From Paraburkholderia sp. FT54 (GTDB lineage: Bacteria; Pseudomonadota; Gammaproteobacteria; Burkholderiales; Burkholderiaceae): 64,000 nucleotides of DNA. The notes under the pieces are model-generated. The model did not search any database. It was not told the origin of the DNA and saw nothing but the letters and a program-made list of their open reading frames with translations. Where the stretch lies: positions 2,046,001 through 2,110,000 of the forward strand of contig NZ_CP134195.1 in the NCBI RefSeq assembly GCF_031585635.1. Reading direction: 5' to 3'. Positions 57,049 to 64,000 of this stretch are shown piece by piece (the stretch's first letter is position 1; every line of letters begins with the position of its first letter). The translations under genes and the position numbers were made by a program.

Positions 57049-58317
57049 TCACTTCGGCTCAGGTTTGGAATCATCCCAGTTCATTCGGTGGCGATCGACG
57101 GTTTCGCGATGGCGCACATCGTCTTCGGTATGGAGGTAGAGACTGGTGGTGTTGAGTGACACGTGGCCCAGGTTGTCGCGGATCGTGCGCAGATCCACGC
57201 CGCCGTCTGCTTGATGCGAACCCGCGGTATGCCGAAGCCAGTGCGCAGACGCTCGCTCCAGTTCGTCCGCCCGATCGGAGAATTCGGCGCCTTTGGCGCG
57301 CAACCAGATGGCAGCATTGCCAAAAATGCTCTTGATCGCGTCGTGAATGGCAGAACGGGACAAGCATCGGTTCCGGCCTCGGAATGGAATGACCAACGGT
57401 GTTTCTTCATCCCGGGCGGGCAGTGGCGCCAAGCCATGTCCAGTGCGGTATAGCCGCATTTCCTGTATCAGTTCGGGCGAGGCGGGGACAATGCGCTCCT
57501 TGTTTCCCTTGCCGAGTGTTTCAAGCCACCACTGGTCCTGGCCGTCGGCACCCAGCCGCCGGGAGAAGGCCCCCATTTTCCCGCCGGCAACTTCCGATAT
57601 GCGCATGCCCTGGAGGTAGAAAAGTGTCGTCAACCAGCGGCAACGGGCGTAATAGGCCCGCTCATCAGCAGTCTCCCGCGGCAATTGCTCGACAAATACC
57701 TTCACTTCATCCCACAGCGACGTCGACAGGTAACGCGTCACTCGCGGCGCGGAGCGTTTTGCCCGTTGCCGCAGCAACGCCATCGGATTGCCGCGCAGAT
57801 ATCCGGCGTTGACCAGCCACGTGAACATCGCATTCAGGATGATCAGCGCCTGGCGCTGACTCGCCGGCGACAGCGGTCCGTTGAGCGGGCGCCAGCGTTC
57901 GTCGCCGCGCGGATATTTGCCGCCGGTGGTCGATACCCAACGACTCTCCGGCTGAGGATCGACGAGAAACGCCTTGAACATGAGCAGATCCTCATGCGTC
58001 AACGATGACAGCGGTTTGCCGAGTTGCACGACGGCCCAGAGCAGTAGCCGCTCAGCTTCTTTCCGGTAGTTGTCGAACGTCGTCCTGGTGTCCGCGTAGT
58101 TCGAAAGCCAGGCGCGGACGGCGTCCAGATCGTTGGTGGCCGACAGCTGTGAGCCACCGGCTGCGCCACGGTTGGTGCCGTCGCGGCCATCGAGCATTTC
58201 GGGAACGACGAGCGATTCGACGGGCTGAACGGTGGCAAGTTGAGCATCAGGCACGGTTTTGAAGGCTCCAAAGGCAAGGCTCGACGCATATGACGTCTGA
58301 TACACCATACACGACAT
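57049..58317 (-). CDS. Tyrosine recombinase/integrase
   Basis: A 422-residue site-specific recombinase. An N-terminal SAM-like DNA-binding domain (about 65-180; DNYRKEAERLLLWAVVQLGK) is followed by the catalytic domain with Arg239 (GMRISEVAGG), Lys in LGKGNKERIVP, His359 and Arg362 (HWLRHTAGSH), His385 (LGHVSLNTTS) and the nucleophile Tyr394 (SLYLH). All catalytic residues are present. It is divergent from the KfrA-like gene and the start at 58317 lies inside a perfect inverted repeat, so its expression is probably repressed by a protein bound there. An ATG at 58308 is the alternative start. No tRNA or att repeat is visible next to it. Confidence 0.93.
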   Translation of the reverse strand: MSCMVYQTSYASSLAFGAFKTVPDAQLATVQPVESLVVPEMLDGRDGTNRGAAGGSQLSATNDLDAVRAWLSNYADTRTTFDNYRKEAERLLLWAVVQLGKPLSSLTHEDLLMFKAFLVDPQPESRWVSTTGGKYPRGDERWRPLNGPLSPASQRQALIILNAMFTWLVNAGYLRGNPMALLRQRAKRSAPRVTRYLSTSLWDEVKVFVEQLPRETADERAYYARCRWLTTLFYLQGMRISEVAGGKMGAFSRRLGADGQDQWWLETLGKGNKERIVPASPELIQEMRLYRTGHGLAPLPARDEETPLVIPFRGRNRCLSRSAIHDAIKSIFGNAAIWLRAKGAEFSDRADELERASAHWLRHTAGSHQADGGVDLRTIRDNLGHVSLNTTSLYLHTEDDVRHRETVDRHRMNWDDSKPEPK

Positions 58318-58337
58318 TATAGTACTAATGTCGTGTA
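58308..58337. promoter_or_regulatory. 12-bp perfect inverted repeat between recombinase and kfrA-like genes
   Basis: TACACGACATTA (58308-58319) and TAATGTCGTGTA (58326-58337) are exact reverse complements with a 6-bp spacer, overlapping the recombinase start codon. A second smaller element TGTTG-TATTAT-CAACA lies at 58371-58386, and ACATTATA recurs at 58363. The AT-rich segment also serves as promoter for the gene at 58419. KfrA-type proteins repress their own promoters through such sites, so this is a likely operator. Confidence 0.6.
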
Positions 58338-58418
58338 CAAACTAGCGCAAGTTGGTTATTTAACATTATATGTTGTATTATCAACACATTCATCTTGATC
58401 CGCCGCCCAAGGATTCCC

Positions 58419-59477
58419 ATGCCTCTCGAAACCGACATTGCAGCTCTACGAGAACGCGTCCCGGACACGCAAGAGCTGTATCGCGAGGTCTGCGCGCTGA
58501 TGTTCTTCCGTTACGGAGAAACGCCGACGGCGAACAAGCTGTATCAACTCGTTCGCAAAGGCAGCATGAGCGCTCCGGCAAAAGCCTTGCGCGATTTCTG
58601 GACGGAAGTCAGGGACAAGACGCGGGTCGACGTCGGGCAACCGGATCTGCCGGCCGAAGTCGCAACCGCCGCCGGCGAATTGGCGGCGACCCTCTGGCGG
58701 CTATCCAGCGACGCGGCAAACGCCGCACTGGAAGTCTTCAGGCGCGATGCCCAGCACGAGCTTGAGGCGGCGCGCGAACATGTTCAGGACACGGTTGCGG
58801 AACACGAGGCAGCGGTCAACGCCGCCGAGCAGGCGTCCCGGGAAGCGGCAGATCTGCGCATTGAAAACGCCAGGCTGCTCGCCCGGCTGGTCGAACTGGA
58901 AACGGCCAAAACCATGTTGACGGATCAGCTTGCGCAGTCCAGAAATGAAAGCGCAGTCGCCTCCACGGCGTTGTCGGACGCCAGACGGGAATTCGCCGAG
59001 GAATTGGGCAAGCTGCGTGTCATGCACAATCAGAGCGAGCAGCGCCTGGCGGCGACCGAAAAGCGGGCGCTGCTGGAGATCGACAGCGAGCGGGCGGCGG
59101 CGCGCCAGACGCGCCAGGAGCTGCAGGCCGCTATCGATCGGATGGCCGCGGCCCAGGCCACGCATCAGGCGGAGCGGGACCAGTTGCGCGATGCCCTCAG
59201 CGCGGCGAAAACACAGTTGACGGCTTCCATGACACGTTGCGCGAGCGTCGAAGGAGAGCTGGCGTCACGGCAAATTGCGCTCGACCAACAAATAGCCGCA
59301 AGCGAGCTCCTTCGTAAAAAGCTTGAAGCGCTGTCTCGCCAGCTGGTAGAAAGCGGGCGCCCTCCTGCCTCCTCACTCCCTCTTCGCCGCCCGTCGTCAG
59401 CCAGGCGGCGCGGCGTGCGCCGCGAGTTGAAGTTCACCGAAACAGCGATCCGCAGGTCATCCACGGAAGGCGGCTGA
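58419..59477 (+). CDS. KfrA-like coiled-coil DNA-binding protein
   Basis: A 352-residue protein with a KfrA N-terminal DNA-binding domain (about 1-110; ALMFFRYGETPTANKLYQLV, then SAPAKALRDFWTEVRDKTRV) and a very long alpha-helical coiled coil (about 115-325) rich in Ala, Glu, Gln and Arg, followed by a basic Ser/Arg/Pro tail. Plasmid KfrA represses its own gene and helps organise and segregate the plasmid. Here the gene is divergent from a tyrosine recombinase. The ATG at 58419 has AAGGA five bases upstream; an earlier ATG at 58395 lacks one. Confidence 0.88.
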   Translation: MPLETDIAALRERVPDTQELYREVCALMFFRYGETPTANKLYQLVRKGSMSAPAKALRDFWTEVRDKTRVDVGQPDLPAEVATAAGELAATLWRLSSDAANAALEVFRRDAQHELEAAREHVQDTVAEHEAAVNAAEQASREAADLRIENARLLARLVELETAKTMLTDQLAQSRNESAVASTALSDARREFAEELGKLRVMHNQSEQRLAATEKRALLEIDSERAAARQTRQELQAAIDRMAAAQATHQAERDQLRDALSAAKTQLTASMTRCASVEGELASRQIALDQQIAASELLRKKLEALSRQLVESGRPPASSLPLRRPSSARRRGVRRELKFTETAIRRSSTEGG

Positions 59478-59743
59478 AACACCCGGCGCAAAGCGCGGTG
59501 CACACCTGTGATTGCACACCTCACGCAAACGCAATGCAATGCAACGCAACGTGCCGCCGCTCCCGGCGTCAGAATGTCCCGCGCGGCGCCGCTCACCGAA
59601 CATCCGCCTTGACGATTACAGCCTGCAATACCGCGGAACGGGACTTGCGACAGGCGAAGCACGCATGCGACAGACGACCGGCATATGGCTCAGCCCAGAT
59701 GCCCCGACCGTCGCCGCTTCAATCGCTTCCAAGGGAGATAGTG

Positions 59744-60157
59744 ATGTCCGAAACCGTCGGCGACTTCATCATCGAACGACTGCACGCGTGGGGCGTGCGC
59801 CGCATTTACGGTTATCCGGGCGACGGCATCAATGGCGTGTTCGGCGCCCTCAACCGCGCCCAGGCCGATTCCAGAAAACATCGCAGGGACAAGGACAAGG
59901 ACAAAGACCAGCCGGCCCCGATCGAATTCATCCAGGTGCGCCACGAGGAAATGGCCGCGTTCATGGCCACGGCTCACGCCAAATTCACCGGCGAACTCGG
60001 CGTGTGTATCGCCACCTCGGGCCCCGGCGCCTCGCATCTGATCACCGGCCTCTACGACGCGAGGATGGACCACATGCCGGTCCTTGCCATAGCCGGCCAG
60101 CAAGCCCGCGCCGCCCTCGGCGGCCACTACCAGCTCGCACCTTTGGTCGTCGCATAA
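59744..60157 (+). pseudogene. Truncated thiamine-pyrophosphate enzyme (pyruvate-oxidase-like)
   Basis: Only the N-terminal 137 residues of a TPP-dependent enzyme of about 570 are left. MSETVGDFIIERLHAWGVRR, GYPGDGINGVFGAL, the catalytic Glu in QVRHEEMAAFMATAHAKFTG and ATSGPGASHLITGLYDARMD are normal, then the frame ends after QQARAALGGHYQ. The FAD/middle domain and the TPP-binding domain are missing, and nothing similar is seen in the next 225 bases. A lysine/aspartate run DKDKDKD interrupts the loop near residue 48. AAGGGAG precedes the ATG, so the stub may still be translated. 59478-59743 before it contains only short GCAAT/GCAAC repeats. Confidence 0.85.
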
Positions 60158-60382
60158 GCGATCAGGCCGGGATCGGGATGATCCGCGTTGATCGACGACG
60201 TATTCACGATCGACGCCCCGGTCGTTGCAGAGGCGCGTATCTGTCGCACTCGGTGCATGCGGGCATCGTCTCGATCGACGTGGGCCAGCGCAACGCGGCG
60301 CTGTCACTCGGGCTCACGCCGTCCGCCCGTGCCACCGGGACGCAGACACATACGGTATCGATACGACGCGCGGCAAGGAAGA

Positions 60383-61705
60383 TCACGCAGGAAAAAACCG
60401 GTTTTCAGGCCGCGGCAAACCGAGATTCTCGCGCAGCGTCGCGCCTTCATACTCGCGCCGGAACAGCCCTCGCTGCTGCAACTCGGGAATGACTTTATCG
60501 ACGAAATCGTCGAGGCCGGCGGGAAGATGCGAGAACATTACATTGAATCCGTCCGAGCCCTCTTCCACCAACCACTGCTCCATCTGATCCGCAATCGTCG
60601 CGGCCGTCCCGACCATCTCCAGTCCCGAGTAGCCGCCGATGCGCTGTGCGAGTTGACGAATCGTCAGCCCATCACGCTGCGCCCATTCGAGCACCCGTTG
60701 CCGCGCCGTGCGGCTCGCATTGGTCTCGGGGATGTCGGGCAGCGGGCCGTCCGGATCGAGGCCGGACACGTCGTGCCCCAATGCAATCGACAACGAAGCG
60801 ATGCCGCTCTCGTAGTGAACAAACGTGTCGAGCCGCGCGCGCGTTTCCAGCGCTTCATCCAAAGTATCGCCAACCACCACGAAGGCGGCCGGCAGGATTT
60901 TCATATGATCGCGTTGCCGCCCGAGTCTTTCCATGCGGCCTTTCACATCGCTGTAGAAGTGCTTTCCGTCTTCGAGGCGGGTTTGGGCGGTGAACACCAC
61001 CTCGGCGGTTTCGGCGGCGATCTGGCGCCCTGCTTCCGACGATCCAGCCTGCACGATGACGGGCCAGCCTTGAACGGGGCGTGCGATATTCAACGGACCG
61101 CGCACCGAAAAGTTCTCGCTCTTATAGTTGAGCACGTGCAGTTTTTGCGGATCGAAGAATGTACCGGTTGCCGTATCGCGGATAAAAGCGTCGTCGGCCC
61201 AACTGTCCCAGAGGCCGGTGACCACATCGAAGAACTCGCGGGCGCGCCGATACCGCTCGTCGTGCTCCACATGCTCGTCGAGCCCGAAATTGAGCGCGGC
61301 GTCCGGGTTCGACGTCGTCACGAGATTCCATCCCGCGCGGCCGCCGCTGATGTGGTCCAGCGAGGCGAAGCGCCGGGCCACGTGATAAGGCGCGTCGAAC
61401 GTGGTGGACGCCGTGGCGACCAGCCCCAGCCTTTCGGTCACCGCCGCCAGCGCCGGCAACAGCGTCAGCGGTTCGAACGAAGTGACCGTGTGGCTGTGCT
61501 TGAGCGCATCGAGCGGCATATTGAGCACTGCCAGATGGTCGGCCATGAAGAATGCGTCGAAGCGGCCGCGTTCGAGTGTCTGCGCGAAACGCTTCAGATG
61601 GCCGAAATTGAAGTTGGCGTCCGGATAGGCGCCGGGATAGCGCCATGCGCCGGTATGGATCGTCGTGGGGCGCATGAAGGCGCCGAGGCGAAGCTGACGT
61701 GACAT
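60383..61705 (-). CDS. FMN-dependent monooxygenase, NtaA/SnaA/DszA family
   Basis: A 440-residue luciferase-like flavin monooxygenase that uses FMNH2 from a separate reductase. Family hallmarks are FFMADHLAV, TSFEPLTLLPALAAVTERLG, LDHISGGRAGWNLVTT with SNPDAALNFG, RPVQGWPVIVQAGSSEAG and GTAATIADQMEQWLVE near the end. Members oxidise chelators, sulfur heterocycles or pristinamycin precursors; the substrate here is unknown. GGAGA lies seven bases before the ATG. The gene is divergent from an HD-domain hydrolase gene. Confidence 0.93.
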   Translation of the reverse strand: MSRQLRLGAFMRPTTIHTGAWRYPGAYPDANFNFGHLKRFAQTLERGRFDAFFMADHLAVLNMPLDALKHSHTVTSFEPLTLLPALAAVTERLGLVATASTTFDAPYHVARRFASLDHISGGRAGWNLVTTSNPDAALNFGLDEHVEHDERYRRAREFFDVVTGLWDSWADDAFIRDTATGTFFDPQKLHVLNYKSENFSVRGPLNIARPVQGWPVIVQAGSSEAGRQIAAETAEVVFTAQTRLEDGKHFYSDVKGRMERLGRQRDHMKILPAAFVVVGDTLDEALETRARLDTFVHYESGIASLSIALGHDVSGLDPDGPLPDIPETNASRTARQRVLEWAQRDGLTIRQLAQRIGGYSGLEMVGTAATIADQMEQWLVEEGSDGFNVMFSHLPAGLDDFVDKVIPELQQRGLFRREYEGATLRENLGLPRPENRFFPA

Positions 61706-61978
61706 GTGCCGATCTCCATCGCAAACAGGTCGCGCCAGTTTAATCGCGCTTCGTCAAGACTGCTTGCGGCCGGTTCGCACGCCGCTGCGCGCGGGCGGCA
61801 CCGATCGCCGCCCACCAGGCGCGAATGGCAGCAAACAGCGTATCACTGGCACGCTTTGCCGGTCGAATGCTACTCACCCGGAAGCGACTCGGACGGATAC
61901 TTGGGCAACAGGCCGCTGCCAGAGCGACATGAAATCCACCGCCTCACGAGGCACCATCTTTCGTCCAGGAGAGATTCG

Positions 61979-62671
61979 ATGAGTACGACCATTGCCGGCA
62001 TTCAGATTCCAGACAGCCGCCTCGCGAGGGCAGCAACCGATCTGGTCCGCGACACCGAGAACGATCTGCTTTTCAATCACTCGCGGCGCGTGTTCCTGTG
62101 GGGTGCGTTGACAGGCGTGCGCCGCAACCTGGCGTACGACCCCGAGTTGTTGTACATCGGCGCGATGTTTCATGACATGGGCCTCACGCCGGACTACAGC
62201 AGCAAAACGGATCGCTTCGAAGTGGACGGCGCCAATGCCGCGCGCGACTTTCTCAAGAGCTACGGCGTCAACGACTACGACATCGAACAGGTCTGGTTGT
62301 CGATCGCACTTCACACCACGCCGGGCGTCCCCGAGCATCTGAAGCCAGTCGTTTCGCTGGTGACGGCGGGCGTCGAGATGGACGTGCTGGGTATGCGGTA
62401 TCACGACTTCGACGACGCGCAACGCGTCAGCGTGGTGGCCGCGCATCCGCGGGAGCAGGACTTCAAGAACCAGATCATCGACGCGTTTGCGCAGGGCACG
62501 ATCAGCAAGCCCGAAACCACATTCGGCAACGTGAAAGCCGATGTCCTCGAGATGAAAGACCCCAGCTACAAGCGGCTGAATTTCTGCAAGATCATTCTCG
62601 GCTCGGCATGGGACGACAGCAACGCGGGTCACGTCCATCACGCGGCATGCAATCACGGGCCGGCGGCGTAA
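61979..62671 (+). CDS. HD-domain hydrolase (cyanamide-hydratase-like)
   Basis: A 230-residue metal-dependent HD-domain protein. The His of FNHSRRVFLWG, the HD pair in IGAMFHDMGLTPDY, the later His in WLSIALHTTPGVPEH and the Asp of VTAGVEMDVLG make up the metal site. The layout and the NHS(R)RV segment resemble the cyanamide hydratase/Ddi2 branch of HD proteins, but other substrates are possible. AGGAG lies seven bases before the ATG at 61979; the upstream open frame has no protein-like features. It is divergent from the flavin monooxygenase. Confidence 0.88.
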   Translation: MSTTIAGIQIPDSRLARAATDLVRDTENDLLFNHSRRVFLWGALTGVRRNLAYDPELLYIGAMFHDMGLTPDYSSKTDRFEVDGANAARDFLKSYGVNDYDIEQVWLSIALHTTPGVPEHLKPVVSLVTAGVEMDVLGMRYHDFDDAQRVSVVAAHPREQDFKNQIIDAFAQGTISKPETTFGNVKADVLEMKDPSYKRLNFCKIILGSAWDDSNAGHVHHAACNHGPAA

Positions 62672-62805
62672 TAACTGCCTGCGCAAAATGGTCGGCGCTT
62701 TGCGTGCCGGCCAATTCAGGACTCAGGGCGTGCGGAACGCGAGGCCCATGAGGCGCCGCATCTGTCGGCGCGGCATTGATTGACCCGGCCATTGCCACCC
62801 CTGCT

Positions 62806-62997
62806 TCACGATCTGTCCGACGGTCGCGGCGTCAGCATCAGCGCCAGCACCGCGACGCCGAGCACCAGCAACACGCCGCCATAGAGCATGGCATTGCGTA
62901 TGTCGAATAGCACGCCATGAATGACCATCGCCATGCCGGCCAGCGCGACGAACACCGCGATGGCCGCGAATACGATCCGACGTTCGGCGCGAATCAT
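62806..62997 (-). CDS. Small membrane protein (63 aa)
   Basis: Two hydrophobic helices (about residues 8-28 and 37-55) with short basic ends: MIRAERRIVFAAIAVFVALA then MLYGGVLLVLGVAVLALMLT. Not assigned to a family. The ATG at 62997 follows GGGAGAG by four bases; a TTG five codons upstream is less likely. It is downstream of the DHA2 transporter on the same strand. Confidence 0.7.
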   Translation of the reverse strand: MIRAERRIVFAAIAVFVALAGMAMVIHGVLFDIRNAMLYGGVLLVLGVAVLALMLTPRPSDRS

Positions 62998-63153
62998 GGC
63001 GCTCTCCCGCAAGATGTTAATGCCGTATGACGAACAGGAACGATGGAAGATCTCGAACTCGTGCGTCGTGCGACGGAAACCTCAATCTATCGTAGGTGGC
63101 GAAAAGGCAATAGTAAATACCGGTAAGCATGCCGCTCGCCACCTGTGCCGCAG

Positions 63154-64000
63154 TCAATGGCCACCCGCTCCCGCCGCCGCGGCCGAACTCGCGCGATCCG
63201 GTTTCGTCACCCAGATCAACGGGATGATCAGCACGAAAATCACCGCCGACAGCCAGAAAATATCGTTCAGTCCCAGCATCGCCGCCTGCGCATTCATCGA
63301 GCGTTCGAAGAACGCCATGGCCTGCGCCTGACCGCCTCCCAACGAACTTTGCAGCGCATCCAGCGCCCACGTGTAAACCGGATTGTTCACGCTCGTCTGC
63401 TCGGCCAGTTGCGCATGATGCAGGATCGTCCGGTCGTTCCATCCCGTCGAAGCCAGCGACGTACCCACCGCGCCGGCGAACACCCGCACGAAATTCGACA
63501 GGCCCGCCGCGGCTGGAATCCGGTCGGGCGTGAGGCCCGACAGAATGATCGCGGTCAGCGGCACGAAGAAGAGCGCGGTCGGGAAACCTTGCAGCAACGT
63601 CGGCAGGACCAGCGTCCACGTGTCCACACCGGTGGTGTAGTTCGAGCGCATGAAGAACACGCCGGCGAAACCGACGAACGCCAGCGTCGCCAGCACGCGC
63701 GCATCCGACTTCGGCATGATCTTCGCCATGACCGGCGCGAGCAGCACGGCGAAGATGCCAAGCGGCGCCATCGCCAGACCGGCATCGACGGAACGGTAGT
63801 TCAGATACGCCTGCATCCACTGCGGCAACAGCACGAGGTTGGAGAAAAACACCGCGTACGCTACCGAAATCGCGATCGTGCCGCCGAGGAAATTGCGTTT
63901 GCCGAACAGTCTCAAGTCGACGATCGGGTTCTTCTCAGTCAGCTCCCAGATCACGAAGAACGCGAAGCTGATCGCCGCGAACACCGTCAGGGCGACGATC
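63154..64000 (-). CDS. DHA2-family MFS drug exporter, 3' part (cut by window end)
   Basis: The frame is open to the last base, so only the C-terminal 282 residues of a transporter of about 510 are visible. It is the EmrB/QacA type with 14 helices: NPIVDLRLFGKRNFLGGTIA, then NLVLLPQWMQAYLNYRSVDAG and APLGIFAVLLAPVMAKIMPK are characteristic, followed by four more helices and WVTKPDR at the end. It would export drugs or other hydrophobic compounds; the partner emrA-like gene is expected upstream, beyond the window. Confidence 0.9.
   Translation of the reverse strand, partial: IVALTVFAAISFAFFVIWELTEKNPIVDLRLFGKRNFLGGTIAISVAYAVFFSNLVLLPQWMQAYLNYRSVDAGLAMAPLGIFAVLLAPVMAKIMPKSDARVLATLAFVGFAGVFFMRSNYTTGVDTWTLVLPTLLQGFPTALFFVPLTAIILSGLTPDRIPAAAGLSNFVRVFAGAVGTSLASTGWNDRTILHHAQLAEQTSVNNPVYTWALDALQSSLGGGQAQAMAFFERSMNAQAAMLGLNDIFWLSAVIFVLIIPLIWVTKPDRASSAAAAGAGGH

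Noticed and set aside
59520..59550. GCAAT/GCAAC short repeats after the KfrA-like gene
   Set aside because: Low-complexity run without symmetry or att-like partner elsewhere in the window.

Overview
The window is 64 kb of GC-rich chromosomal DNA with typical beta-proteobacterial gene content. It most likely comes from Burkholderiaceae, probably Paraburkholderia or a close relative. The main reasons are a 433-residue 2,2-dialkylglycine decarboxylase that matches the Burkholderia cepacia enzyme residue for residue in every active-site stretch I can recall, a katB-ankB pair, many LysR-type regulators beside single metabolic genes, and GGAG-type ribosome binding sites with frequent GTG and TTG starts. 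I see no rRNA, tRNA, CRISPR array or insertion sequence.

Layout. 1-2437: MFS carrier (cut by the window edge) facing an NCS1 permease. 2859-5460: envelope cluster FecR-domain protein, OmpA-type lipoprotein, CHASE2 protein with no output domain. 5728-8002: NUDIX hydrolase, small proteins, NnrU. 8141-10519: katG with a clear rho-independent terminator. 12346-16600: three-gene operon of a receiver-less sigma-54 activator with a long helical C-terminus, a DUF917 (S-methyl thiohydantoin desulfurase type) protein and an Asp/Glu/hydantoin racemase. 17154-29868: nhaR, CBS and Tim44 proteins, RidA, an RlpA-like protein, a diheme cytochrome c, a GYD protein, a second-type glnA, a universal stress protein, dgdA, a LysR regulator and a bicupin. 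30360-32584: periplasmic katB-ankB. 32652-41828: oxidoreductases with neighbouring HxlR and LysR regulators, a response regulator, a manganese catalase and a fatty acid desaturase. 41844-49405: stress protein, Crp-type regulator, AtoE transporter, hemerythrin, GFA protein and a GDT1/UPF0016 manganese exporter behind a yybP-ykoY riboswitch. 50197-53941: ilvD and an AraC-type regulator.

54326-60157 is the most accessory-looking part. A WYL-domain regulator and a NERD-nuclease/SF1-helicase fusion form a two-gene unit. They are followed by a convergent tyrosine recombinase and a divergent KfrA-like coiled-coil DNA-binding protein, which share a perfect 12-bp inverted repeat between them. A truncated thiamine-pyrophosphate enzyme fragment lies just beyond. 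This is the best candidate for an undescribed mobile or defence-type module. 60383-64000 holds a flavin monooxygenase, an HD-domain hydrolase and the 3' part of a DHA2-type drug exporter.

Oxidative stress is a theme: KatG, KatB and a manganese catalase are three unrelated or differently located peroxide-removing enzymes in 31 kb, alongside manganese export control, hemerythrin and two universal stress proteins. Nitrogen and amino acid scavenging is a second theme (NCS1 permease, DUF917/racemase, dgdA, glnA, RidA, ilvD).
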